In this document: positions 35,350 to 42,943 of the stretch, piece after piece | Layout of the letters: each line of letters begins with the position of its first letter | Numbering within the stretch: position 1 is the stretch's first letter | Assembly: GCA_964606695.1 (NCBI GenBank) | Contig: CAZSHG010000004.1 | Span: 1-64,000, forward strand | Reading direction: 5' to 3' | From: CAZSHG01 sp964606695 [NCBI: uncultured bacterium] | GTDB taxonomy: Bacteria > UBP14 > UBA6098 | DNA length: 64,000 bases | Made by a program: the position numbers and the translations under genes | The notes under the pieces: generated by a model | Databases searched by the model: none | Seen by the model: only the letters and a program-made list of their open reading frames with translations | What the model was told of the DNA's origin: nothing

Positions 35350-35374
35350 CTATAGGTTAAATGATTGAAGGAAA

Positions 35375-35399
35375 TTTACTCCATAACCGATGGAGTAAA
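35375..35399. repeat. Perfect inverted repeat after the 32377 gene
   Basis: TTTACTCCAT (35375-35384) and ATGGAGTAAA (35390-35399) form a perfect 10-bp stem with a 5-nt loop. There is no T run, so it is either a weak terminator or an operator 14 bp upstream of the -35 box of the next gene. Confidence 0.6.
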
Positions 35400-35412
35400 C
35401 ACCGGATTTCTA

Positions 35413-35441
35413 TTGCTATCGCCAGTAGATAATCTTATAAT
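35413..35441 (+). promoter_or_regulatory. Sigma-70 promoter for the 35475 gene
   Basis: TTGCTA (35413-35418) and consensus TATAAT (35436-35441) separated by exactly 17 bp; start near 35448, about 27 nt before the start codon. Confidence 0.75.
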
Positions 35442-35474
35442 AGTTAAATGATTTTTTTTAGCTAATCTAAATAG

Positions 35475-36236
35475 ATGGCTGTTATCAAGATATTAATAGC
35501 GATTTTCAGCATAATTTGGTTTCTTGTCACGCTTCGTCTCGATTCATCCAGGAAGCAGAAGGTTTTCGTCGGAATAGTGATGGGTATCCTGGTGATTGTA
35601 TTCCTTATAGTCCCGATCATCAAAGCGTTTTCCGGCGAGGAAGAGCAACCTCTACCAAAAGCCAATATTTACGCGGATACGACAGGAATTCCGCAATATT
35701 ACGAAAGCCTCGCTATCTGGGTCGGGATGCGCCCGCTGGTTTATAATAACGTAGATTTCTCCAGACCGAGACTACTTCAGCCATTCAGGAATCTGGACGA
35801 GGCATTAGATTACCCGATAATTATCCAGATCGACGAAACGGGACAGTTACTCATTTCCTGCGTGGTCAGGAGTCTGGACGGAACCGTATCCGGCGAAATT
35901 GTCGATAATGAATTCACGGATAATCCCGGCGGTTATTTCGACCGTAATTATTCAAAAAGCACTGTCGAAGTTATCGGGGGGCGCGATATACCAGTTTTAC
36001 AGGTTTCTTTTGATACCGAAAATGTAATGGAAATCTACGGTGTTTTCTATTTCATCAAGGACGGCGAAAATATGCTCGCGTTTATAGGTGACGGTGCGCA
36101 TATAGTTGGAGATTATAAGGTCGCGAGAGATCGTATCGAGGAATTATCCGTCGGCAAGATATTCGAATACCCCAGCGAAAATCAACTGGGGGCACTGAAT
36201 CCCAACAGGCCTATTAGAACCAGAGATTATAAGTAG
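35475..36236 (+). CDS. Membrane-anchored protein of unknown function
   Basis: 253 residues. Two membrane helices in a hairpin (about 2-20 and 29-51) are separated by a short basic loop RLDSSRKQK. A soluble domain of about 200 residues follows, probably extracytoplasmic and beta-rich (YPIIIQIDETGQLLISCVVRSLDGTVSGEIVDNEF; VLQVSFDTENVMEIYGVFYFI). No family is recognised. It has its own promoter, and its end is 5 bp from the convergent pilin-like gene. Confidence 0.7.
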   Translation: MAVIKILIAIFSIIWFLVTLRLDSSRKQKVFVGIVMGILVIVFLIVPIIKAFSGEEEQPLPKANIYADTTGIPQYYESLAIWVGMRPLVYNNVDFSRPRLLQPFRNLDEALDYPIIIQIDETGQLLISCVVRSLDGTVSGEIVDNEFTDNPGGYFDRNYSKSTVEVIGGRDIPVLQVSFDTENVMEIYGVFYFIKDGENMLAFIGDGAHIVGDYKVARDRIEELSVGKIFEYPSENQLGALNPNRPIRTRDYK

Positions 36237-36241
36237 GGTTA

Positions 36242-36727
36242 CTACCAGCTAGGCCTTTTTCCACCATCCCAGAGGACGCCGTTTTGGTCGATTATCAAAT
36301 CGCGAACTCCATAGACAATAGCGCCATCATAAGAATCAGGGAACCACGACCACGCTTCCGCGCGAAACCTCGGCCCGCTTCTCGTTATCACGTAAGTAAA
36401 TCGAGGATAGCCGCTTGGGGAATCGACCGCAAGACCCGGTAGTTTGTTCCAGTTTTTGTTTCTTGTGGCGGCGTTGTTAAACATCCACCATCCGCCGAAT
36501 CTTGGGGAGCCGTCCCGGTTACACGGTGGGTATCCGCCCATTTCCATGTAATATACCCGTGCGGCCTGGTAGATATTTTTTAACATCAATCGGGCTTCGG
36601 ATTTCTTGGATTTCTGTGTGGCCGTCCTGAATCTGGGAAGAGCCATAGCCGTAAGCAAGCCGATGATGACTATTACTATCATCAACTCTATAAGAGTGAA
36701 ACCCTTATTCTTTTTTGTGTTCCTCAT
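36242..36727 (-). CDS. Type IV pilin-like protein (prepilin with class III leader)
   Basis: 161 residues. The leader MRNTKKNKG is followed by the prepilin cleavage site G^FTLIELMIV with Glu at +5 and a hydrophobic N-terminal helix. The C-terminal globular part is tryptophan-rich and shares the segment VDSPSGYPRFTYVI with the second pilin at 39891 (VDTPSGEPRFDYDI), so the two are paralogues. PilD (42149) would process it. The start codon has no ribosome-binding site and lies about 5 nt after the predicted sigma-54 start. It could be a minor pilin or a type II pseudopilin. Confidence 0.9.
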   Translation of the reverse strand: MRNTKKNKGFTLIELMIVIVIIGLLTAMALPRFRTATQKSKKSEARLMLKNIYQAARVYYMEMGGYPPCNRDGSPRFGGWWMFNNAATRNKNWNKLPGLAVDSPSGYPRFTYVITRSGPRFRAEAWSWFPDSYDGAIVYGVRDLIIDQNGVLWDGGKRPSW

Positions 36728-36742
36728 AGTATTATTTTATTT

Positions 36743-36758
36743 CGCAGATTGCATACCA
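36743..36758 (-). promoter_or_regulatory. Candidate sigma-54 promoter for the 36242 pilin
   Basis: The minus-strand sequence TGGTATGCAATCTGCG has GG and GC at -24/-12 spacing and partial agreement with TGGCACG-N4-TTGCW. On its own it is a moderate match; the shared palindrome about 75 bp upstream raises the case. The start would be near 36732. Confidence 0.5.
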
Positions 36759-36810
36759 TATTTAGATCACTGCTATACAGGAGTTTGCGGACGCCGATAT
36801 AATTGAATTA

Positions 36811-36832
36811 GTCGCATTTTGCAAAACGCAAT
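36811..36832 (-). promoter_or_regulatory. Palindromic enhancer-like site upstream of the 36242 pilin
   Basis: Minus-strand TTGCGTTTTGCAAAATGCGA is a near-perfect palindrome and matches the site upstream of the other pilin (39715-39738) at 17 of 20 positions. Its centre is about 90 bp upstream of the predicted transcription start, a normal distance for a sigma-54 activator. Confidence 0.6.
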
Positions 36833-36958
36833 TGTTTTCAGAGATAATTGGTAGCGGTTCCACCTGGTGGGGAATATTACTCATCCCCTGCTCTGGTCGA
36901 GAAACCGACGATTTCGACGAGTGTAAGCTCGACGTCACGGATTTTTAATTGATTTCGC

Positions 36959-36987
36959 TTGCTTATAACTCGCCGGTCGTTTATTAT
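36959..36987 (+). promoter_or_regulatory. Probable sigma-70 promoter for gcvT
   Basis: TTGCTT (36959-36964) and TATTAT (36982-36987) with 17 bp between them, 42 bp before ATG 37029, which has GGAGG upstream. The divergent pilin/gcvT gap also contains the palindrome CCACCTGGTGG (36860-36870). Confidence 0.55.
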
Positions 36988-37028
36988 GCATTTCTACGAT
37001 TTTTTTCAAAACCGACTGGAGGATAAAA

Positions 37029-38132
37029 ATGACAGTAAAAAGAACGCCGTTTTATGAAAGACATATCGAGGCCGACGCCAAGATAGTCGAGTTCTTCGGT
37101 TTCAAGATGCCGATGTTTTACAAGGGGATCGTTCCCGAGCACAAAAAGGTTAGAGGTTCCGTGGGAATGTTCGATCTATCTCACATGGGAGAATTTAGCG
37201 TCAAAGGACCCGGCGCGCTTTCTTTTATTTCGAGAATCACCACCAACGATCCGTCACAATTGGAGATTGGCCAATGCCAATATAGCGCTATGCTTTACGA
37301 AAACGGAACCTTCGTTGACGATCTGCTCGTTTACCGTCTCGGCGAGAGCGAATATATGCTCGTTGTTAATGCATCCAATATCGATAAGGACTGGGAATGG
37401 GTGGATTCCCACTCGCCGTCCGAAGGGATCGAGGTGAAGAACGTTTCTGACGATCTCGGCCTACTTGCTATTCAAGGGCCGAAAGCCCTGGCTGTTATGG
37501 ATAAACTCACGGATTTCAATCTCGATTCTCTGGCTTTCTACCACAACGCCTATGCAAATATTGGCAGTCATGACAATATTCTTTTTTCGAGAACAGGATA
37601 CACCGGCGAAGACGGTTTCGAGATTTACCTTCCCCCCGAAATATGTCTCGAACTCTGGGACAAAACGGTAACAGCGGGGCAGGAATTCGACATCGAACCT
37701 ATAGGTCTGGGCGCAAGGGACACATTACGTCTCGAAATGAAATACGCTCTGTATGGAAACGACATCGACGACACGGTAAACCCCTGGGAAGCGGGACTTG
37801 GCTGGATTGTTAAATTGGAAAAGGGCAATTTCATCGGAAGGGATCACCTTATCGACGCGAAGGCGAAGGGGATCGGTAAAAGGCTTATTTGTTTCCGCTT
37901 ACTCGAAAGGGGCTTTCCGCGAAAGGGATACGACATCCTTAAGAACGGTCAGGAAATCGGCAGAGTTACAAGCGGGACGTTCTCTCCTTCGCTGGATACC
38001 GGAGTCGGCCTGGGTTACGTGCTTTTCGGCGAACACAAATCGGGTAATCGAATACAAATCATGATCAGGAATCACCCAATTGCGGCCGTAATCGAGAAAC
38101 CGCCGCTTTACAAACACGGTAGCCATAAATAG
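37029..38132 (+). CDS. gcvT: Aminomethyltransferase (glycine cleavage T protein)
   Basis: 367 residues, normal GcvT length, with the start KRTPFYERHIEADAKIVEFFGFKMPMFY, GMFDLSHMGEF, LVVNASNIDKD, SRTGYTGEDGFEI and the C-terminal domain ending in VTSGTFSPSLDTGVGLGYV. It transfers the aminomethyl carbon from the lipoylated H protein to tetrahydrofolate, releasing ammonia. The H and P proteins are not in the window; lipA, needed to lipoylate H, is at 9095. It has its own promoter and GGAGG site. The following gene is 29 bp away, so gcvT, the ComB-like gene and the TtcA-like gene form a probable operon. Confidence 0.96.
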   Translation: MTVKRTPFYERHIEADAKIVEFFGFKMPMFYKGIVPEHKKVRGSVGMFDLSHMGEFSVKGPGALSFISRITTNDPSQLEIGQCQYSAMLYENGTFVDDLLVYRLGESEYMLVVNASNIDKDWEWVDSHSPSEGIEVKNVSDDLGLLAIQGPKALAVMDKLTDFNLDSLAFYHNAYANIGSHDNILFSRTGYTGEDGFEIYLPPEICLELWDKTVTAGQEFDIEPIGLGARDTLRLEMKYALYGNDIDDTVNPWEAGLGWIVKLEKGNFIGRDHLIDAKAKGIGKRLICFRLLERGFPRKGYDILKNGQEIGRVTSGTFSPSLDTGVGLGYVLFGEHKSGNRIQIMIRNHPIAAVIEKPPLYKHGSHK

Positions 38133-38161
38133 CGACATTACAATAACTCAAGATATCGAAT

Positions 38162-38887
38162 TTGCGTATAGACGTCCTTAATACGAGGTTTTCCCTTGAA
38201 CATGTCGCGGAAGATTATCTCGATGGAACTTCATGCGTTGTAATCGACGTCCTACGGGCTTCATCGACTATAACCAAAGCGATTTATGGAGGGGCTTCAG
38301 AAATTCACGTTGTAGAGTCAGCGGAGAAGGCATTCGCCTTAAAAGATAAGATGGGCGAAGACGTTCTTCTTTGTGGCGAACGCGATGGCATCATTATTCC
38401 AGGTTTCGACCTAGGGAATTCTCCACTCGAATATAATAAGAAAGAAATCGAGGGTAAGCGACTCATTTACGCATCGACTAACGGCAGTAAAACCTTACTT
38501 GCCTGTGCAAACGCTTACGACGTATTCGTTGGGGGATTCGTTAATCTCGGCGCAATAGTCGATGAATTAGTCCATGCCGAATCGGTGATACTGGTATGTT
38601 CCGGCAAATTAGGCAGATTCAGTATCGAAGACGCCGTATGCGCAGGGATGATCATCGATAAGCTATCGTCAAAAGGTATTAAAATAGAATTGCTTTCCGA
38701 TTCCGCGTGGAACGCCTTCTGGCTACTCGAACGATATATCTCGAATCCGGAAGAGACACTGGAGAAAACCGAGCATGCCGTCTATCTTGCGAGGGAATTG
38801 GGATTGGTTGAAGATGTTGCGTTTTGCACGGCTATAGACCTTTTCGATATCGCGCCGCGTTTTGATAAGGGCGTTATCTATCCATGA
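38162..38887 (+). CDS. comB: ComB-like 2-phosphosulfolactate phosphatase family protein
   Basis: 241 residues from TTG 38162. It has the ComB family signatures VVIDVLRASSTI, LLCGERDGIIIPGFDLGNSP, LIYASTNGSKTL and SIEDAVCAGMI. Characterised ComB hydrolyses 2-phosphosulfolactate to sulfolactate in coenzyme M synthesis in methanogens; many bacteria carry the gene without that pathway, so the substrate here is uncertain. It overlaps the next gene by 4 nt (ATGA). Confidence 0.88.
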   Translation: MRIDVLNTRFSLEHVAEDYLDGTSCVVIDVLRASSTITKAIYGGASEIHVVESAEKAFALKDKMGEDVLLCGERDGIIIPGFDLGNSPLEYNKKEIEGKRLIYASTNGSKTLLACANAYDVFVGGFVNLGAIVDELVHAESVILVCSGKLGRFSIEDAVCAGMIIDKLSSKGIKIELLSDSAWNAFWLLERYISNPEETLEKTEHAVYLARELGLVEDVAFCTAIDLFDIAPRFDKGVIYP

Positions 38888-39687
38888 GCGATATTTTCCG
38901 CAAACTGACTCCTTCCAAAAGGAAAAAAGTCCTTCTCAGGGAAATCAAACGGGCGGTTGGTAAGTTCGATCTTTTTAAGGAGGGCGACCGCGTTCTAATC
39001 GGAGTAAGCGGCGGTATCGATTCGTTATCCATGCTCCACTTACTCGCGGATAAATCGCCGTGGTGGTCGCGGTTTGTCGATTTCATTCCCGTTCACATAT
39101 TCTCCGGTTTCCCACACGAAGAGGAAAAATTGGAGAACATTATAGTATTTATCGAGAATCTCGGCATGAAGCTGGAAATAATCAAGCGTCCCGAGATAGC
39201 CGAAACCGCACTCGGCGATAAACGACCGCAAAACCCCTGTTTTATTTGCAGTCGAATGCGCCGCAAAGCCCTTGTTGAAACGGCTAACGAGATGGAAGCG
39301 AATAAAATTGCACTCGGACATCACCGTGAGGATGTTATAGAAACATTTCTAATAAATATCTTCTGGGGTAGGGAAATATCGACGATGATGCCTAACCAGC
39401 CGCTGTTTGACGGGAAATTTCGCATCATTCGCCCTATGTTCATGATAAATAGGGCGAGAATTAGTAATTACGCCAAATCGCATCGTATTTTCGACCAATC
39501 CGCCGACTGCCCGATAGAAGGCGAAACCAAACGGGATTACGTTTCCCGCCTTATCGATAGGCTCGAAGTGGAGAACCCAGGGGTTAAATCTAATATTTTT
39601 CGATCCTTGTTCCATCCCAAACCGGATTATCTTCTTGGAAGATACGCTCGTGGTGGTAGGCCCGAAACTAATGAGGATTTCAACTAA
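38884..39687 (+). CDS. PP-loop ATPase, TtcA/TilS-type tRNA thiolation protein
   Basis: 267 residues. The PP-loop SGGIDS is at 42-47. The CxxC pair Cys119/Cys122 (PCFICSRMRR) and Cys209 (SADCP) match the iron-sulfur ligands of TtcA, which makes 2-thiocytidine at tRNA position 32. The GHHREDVIETFLINIFWGREIS segment is also typical. The protein is somewhat shorter than E. coli TtcA and could be a TtcA-like protein acting on another substrate, so I leave the symbol blank. It is translationally coupled to comB. Confidence 0.85.
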   Translation: MSDIFRKLTPSKRKKVLLREIKRAVGKFDLFKEGDRVLIGVSGGIDSLSMLHLLADKSPWWSRFVDFIPVHIFSGFPHEEEKLENIIVFIENLGMKLEIIKRPEIAETALGDKRPQNPCFICSRMRRKALVETANEMEANKIALGHHREDVIETFLINIFWGREISTMMPNQPLFDGKFRIIRPMFMINRARISNYAKSHRIFDQSADCPIEGETKRDYVSRLIDRLEVENPGVKSNIFRSLFHPKPDYLLGRYARGGRPETNEDFN

Positions 39688-39714
39688 ATTGTGATTGGCG
39701 ATTATCCATCAACC

Positions 39715-39738
39715 AGTTGCACTTTGCAAAATGCAACT
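39715..39738 (+). promoter_or_regulatory. Palindromic enhancer-like site upstream of the major pilin
   Basis: A 24-bp palindrome with a single mismatched pair; core TTGCACTTTGCAAAATGCAA. It is centred about 126 bp upstream of the predicted sigma-54 start (near 39853). The same element, in the same orientation to its gene, precedes the 36242 pilin. Confidence 0.7.
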
Positions 39739-39826
39739 GAATTTCGGCGTTTTTCAATATCGACATCAGACGAATACCATTCCTTAACTCATTGCTATAC
39801 AAAGGACTATGGTTATTTTCCTTCTT

Positions 39827-39842
39827 TGGCATGGACTATGCA
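39827..39842 (+). promoter_or_regulatory. Sigma-54 promoter for the 39891 pilin
   Basis: TGGCATGGACTATGCA fits TGGCACG-N4-TTGCW with only two mismatches (C to T and T to A) and exact GG/GC -24/-12 spacing. The start near 39853 gives a 38-nt leader with TAAGGAGG before ATG 39891. Together with the upstream palindrome this is a complete sigma-54-type control region. The rest of the 203-bp gap contains no other clear signal. Confidence 0.75.
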
Positions 39843-39890
39843 CCAATACAAAGTGGCTTTGAAAACTAAACCATTTCCTAAGGAGGAAAC

Positions 39891-40289
39891 ATGAGGAGGA
39901 ACAAGGGATTTACACTGATCGAACTTATGATCGTGGTCGTTATCATCGGTATTCTGGCCGCTCTGGCTATACCGAGATTCATGGCGGCTTCCAAAAAGAG
40001 TAAGATCTCCGAGGCCAAGATGGTCGTGAAACAGATCTGGCAGGCTAACCAGGCTTATTATGAAGAAACTGGAGCCTATGCCACGGCAACGGCCGACATT
40101 TTCGGAGACGGAAGTATTCCGACTGGACTCATCGTTGATACGCCGAGTGGTGAACCGCGTTTCGATTATGACATACTCGCAGATGGTGCGGCTCAGGCTG
40201 TACCCAACACCGATGTTGACGGCTCCCTCGGTGATGTATCCAATATTGTGATCAGCACCGACGGAGTTGTTTCAGGCGGCACGTTCTAA
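39891..40289 (+). CDS. Type IV major pilin
   Basis: 132 residues. The short leader MRRNKG is cleaved before FTLIELMIVVVIIGILAALA (Glu at +5), the conserved pilin N-terminal helix. The compact globular domain of about 90 residues lacks a C-terminal disulfide pair. The strong ribosome-binding site, dedicated sigma-54 promoter and terminator indicate a highly expressed monocistronic gene, as for a PilA major subunit. A TMTC-like glycosyltransferase and PilD follow. It shares a C-terminal segment with the pilin at 36242. Confidence 0.93.
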   Translation: MRRNKGFTLIELMIVVVIIGILAALAIPRFMAASKKSKISEAKMVVKQIWQANQAYYEETGAYATATADIFGDGSIPTGLIVDTPSGEPRFDYDILADGAAQAVPNTDVDGSLGDVSNIVISTDGVVSGGTF

Positions 40290-40309
40290 GACTCGATCAC
40301 AGCGAGCAC

Positions 40310-40341
40310 AAGGGCGGAGTTTTACACTCCGTCCTTTTTTT
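40310..40341 (+). terminator. Intrinsic terminator after the major pilin gene
   Basis: AAGGGCGGAGT (40310-40320) pairs with ACTCCGTCCTT (40326-40336) over 11 bp including one G-U pair; T residues run to 40341. Confidence 0.92.
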
Positions 40342-40355
40342 ATTTGATTTTCGCG

Positions 40356-40374
40356 CCAGTATTACCGATACTGG
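40356..40374 (+). promoter_or_regulatory. Hairpin directly before the 40379 start codon
   Basis: CCAGTAT (40356-40362) and ATACTGG (40368-40374) form a perfect 7-bp stem with a 5-nt loop, ending 4 nt before ATG 40379. No ribosome-binding site is outside it, so it may limit translation of the glycosyltransferase gene. Confidence 0.45.
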
Positions 40375-40378
40375 ATAT

Positions 40379-42148
40379 ATGTTGAAGCGTAATTTTCCAA
40401 TCTTCATACTTTTCCTTTTGACCGTTCTGATTTTTTCGAGCGGTCTTCCCGGCGAATTCGTCATAGAGGACATCCAGAATATCAGACATAATCCTTCTCT
40501 GGCCGATTCCAATCTACCGGGATTTATCTTGAACCGTATTGGCGATTTTCTTTTTGATAGTAAGGCTAACCCTCCTATAATAGCACTTACTTATTGGGTA
40601 GATCTGCGGCTATGGGGATTTAATCCCTGGGGATTCAGGATCACGAATCTGGCGATCCATCTTTTGGTTATAATCCTGCTTTTCAACTTCCTGCGAAGAC
40701 ACTTCTTTGATGACGATATCCTGAAATCCACTATTGGCGCTGGATTTTTCGCCCTTAATCCAATAACGATATACGCGATTAGGTATATTTCTGGAAGGAC
40801 AGCTCTTCTTATGGGTTTCTTCGGGATAGCGTCGATACTTCTCTACGCCTCCTACAGGAGGAAAAAGAGCTACTTGAAGATTGTGGGATTGACGATTTCC
40901 CTGATAATGGCCTTTCTATCGAACGCCAACGCAATTGTTATCTTACCTGCGCTATTTGCTTTCGACGCCTTTATTCGGTCAAATCGCAGGGCACTTGTTC
41001 CATTTATCATCTTAACTCTTTTTGTATTTGCGGGGCTTATATTGCGAACCTCGATAGCTCAATCCAATTTGGCGGGCTGGGGATGGTCGATAATCGTTAA
41101 CGTTCCGTTTTTATTCATGAACAATATGGCGACTCTCTTTTTTCCTATCGGTGCATCTCCATTTGACACTCCCGAATCCTTTTTCGCTGGAAGTTTGGTC
41201 GCTATTCTTTCGGGGATAGTCTTCCTTTTGATTTACCATTTCGTTCTTTATTTGTTCTGGAGAAAAGGGGGGGGGAAATCAACTTACGCGATGATTTTGG
41301 TAACTCTCTTTCTTCTACCATCGTTGCCGATCGTCAAGCATGATTCGATCGATTTCAGTTCGATATATCCGGCTATAATAGGCGGTTGTATTATTTTCGC
41401 TATCACATTAAGACGTATAGGCGACATGATTCGGAAGAAATGGCCTAATTTAACGCCGGAAATTGTCCTGGGGATTCTGGTTTTCATCCTGTTTGCGAAT
41501 ACCACATTCATCGATAATTTCAAATGGATCAACGCAGTATCGTTGGCTCGGGAACATCTCGATAACAGAAATATTTCCGTTCCGGCACTTTCTTCGCTTG
41601 CAAATTCGATGCTGGAAATCGGTGAATATGATTCGGCGGGAGTTCTGGCAAACCACGTGGTCGCAATAGATTCGGGTAATACGGCTGGCTGGCGAAATCT
41701 CGCTAACGCATATTCTGGAATGGAAATGAATAAAGCCGCGCTATGGGCAACGAACCGGTGGGCAAGGATTTCTGGAAATAAATCGCCCGAGTGGCAATAT
41801 ACGACCGGCGTTGTTTACATGAAAATGGGCAAAACAAAAAGGGGTAAACAATCGCTTGCCAGGGCTTCGGAAAAGTATGCTCCGGCGCAGTTGTTTCTTG
41901 GTAAACTCTATTTCGACGAGGGGCATTACGAGAAAAGTATTGAAATCCTCGAGTTAGCGATAGAAAACGACCCTTTTAACGCTAAAATACATTATCTTCT
42001 CGCGGACGCCTACGAGGCCGTAGGAAACAATGAAGACGCGCTAAAGGCCTGGCGCAGATACCTCGAATTGCCGGGGATTAAAACGCCCGAATTTATTGGC
42101 TATGAGCGACTTCCCGGCGTTTTGCCGGGTGAATACATGGAGGATTAA
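40379..42148 (+). CDS. TMTC-like membrane glycosyltransferase with C-terminal TPRs
   Basis: 589 residues. Some 9-11 membrane helices (about 1-380) are followed by TPR repeats (about 385-580; for example WRNLANAYSGMEMNKAALWA and IHYLLADAYEAVGNNEDALKAW). Near the N-terminus, EFVIEDIQNIRHNP matches the acidic loop (F-V-x-D-D-x-x-x-I-x-x-N-P) of GT-C fold protein O-mannosyltransferases of the TMTC type, with Glu in place of the first Asp. Such enzymes move a sugar from a polyprenyl-linked donor to proteins outside the membrane. Lying between the pilin and pilD genes, it is a candidate pilin glycosylation enzyme (inference). It ends directly at pilD (ATG follows the TAA). Confidence 0.78.
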   Translation: MLKRNFPIFILFLLTVLIFSSGLPGEFVIEDIQNIRHNPSLADSNLPGFILNRIGDFLFDSKANPPIIALTYWVDLRLWGFNPWGFRITNLAIHLLVIILLFNFLRRHFFDDDILKSTIGAGFFALNPITIYAIRYISGRTALLMGFFGIASILLYASYRRKKSYLKIVGLTISLIMAFLSNANAIVILPALFAFDAFIRSNRRALVPFIILTLFVFAGLILRTSIAQSNLAGWGWSIIVNVPFLFMNNMATLFFPIGASPFDTPESFFAGSLVAILSGIVFLLIYHFVLYLFWRKGGGKSTYAMILVTLFLLPSLPIVKHDSIDFSSIYPAIIGGCIIFAITLRRIGDMIRKKWPNLTPEIVLGILVFILFANTTFIDNFKWINAVSLAREHLDNRNISVPALSSLANSMLEIGEYDSAGVLANHVVAIDSGNTAGWRNLANAYSGMEMNKAALWATNRWARISGNKSPEWQYTTGVVYMKMGKTKRGKQSLARASEKYAPAQLFLGKLYFDEGHYEKSIEILELAIENDPFNAKIHYLLADAYEAVGNNEDALKAWRRYLELPGIKTPEFIGYERLPGVLPGEYMED

Positions 42149-42943
42149 ATGGACTGGTTACCGATGCTAATCGCATTCCTATTCGGATTACCTATAGGCA
42201 GTTTCCTGAATGTCGTAATATGGCGGCTTCCACGGAACGAAAACGTGGTTTTCCCGCCCTCCCACTGCCCTATTTGTGATGCTAAGATCCGCCCTTACGA
42301 TAATATCCCGATAATCAGCTATATCATACTGAAGGGTGAGTGCCGGGCCTGCGGCACAAGGATATCGCCGCGTTATCCAGTAGTAGAATTCGTAACCGCT
42401 CTCCTGTTTGCCGTTGCATGGCCTCTTACGGGAGCCACACTGAACTGGGATTTTGCGGCGGCTATAATAATGTCGGGACTCGGAGTGGCCATCACGGGCA
42501 TAGATATAGATCACCGGATTATCCCGGATGAACTGTCAATTGGGGGTCTGGTAGTTGCGCTGATACTCGCTCCTCTTCTTTCGGGATCGTGGTCTGGATT
42601 ATTATACGCCTTTCTTGCCGCGGCTTTCGGGGCGGTTTTACTGTTGATTGTTCGTCTAATTGGAAGCGCTATATTCAAGAAAGAAGCTATGGGATTGGGT
42701 GATATTAAATTGATAGCGATGATCGGAGCGTTCGTTGGATGGAGGAATGTCGTTTTGACCATATTCATAGCTTCTATTCTGGGATCGATAGGTGGAATAA
42801 TCGCAATAGCCGGCTCGAAAAAAATGCGCCGGGACAGATTGATACCTTTCGGTCCTTTCTTAATGGCGGCGGGGATTATCTGTTTTTACTTCGGTGAAAG
42901 GATAATCGAGTGGTATGCGAACACCTTTCTACCCGGTGGGTAA
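42149..42943 (+). CDS. pilD: Prepilin peptidase / N-methyltransferase PilD
   Basis: 264 residues. The N-terminal methylase domain has two CxxC pairs (Cys40/43 and Cys65/68) and PIGSFLNVVIWRLPR. The aspartyl-protease part has its two active-site regions in GIDIDHRIIPDE (Asp119/Asp121) and GLGDIKLIA (Asp185), within about eight membrane helices. It cleaves prepilin leaders such as those at 36242 and 39891 and N-methylates the new Phe1. The start codon follows the preceding stop with no gap. Its last 15 bp overlap the convergent lipoprotein gene. Confidence 0.96.
   Translation: MDWLPMLIAFLFGLPIGSFLNVVIWRLPRNENVVFPPSHCPICDAKIRPYDNIPIISYIILKGECRACGTRISPRYPVVEFVTALLFAVAWPLTGATLNWDFAAAIIMSGLGVAITGIDIDHRIIPDELSIGGLVVALILAPLLSGSWSGLLYAFLAAAFGAVLLLIVRLIGSAIFKKEAMGLGDIKLIAMIGAFVGWRNVVLTIFIASILGSIGGIIAIAGSKKMRRDRLIPFGPFLMAAGIICFYFGERIIEWYANTFLPGG

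Noticed and set aside
39691-39894. 67-residue ORF over the pilin upstream region
   Set aside because: It spans the palindrome and sigma-54 promoter, lacks a ribosome-binding site and matches nothing.
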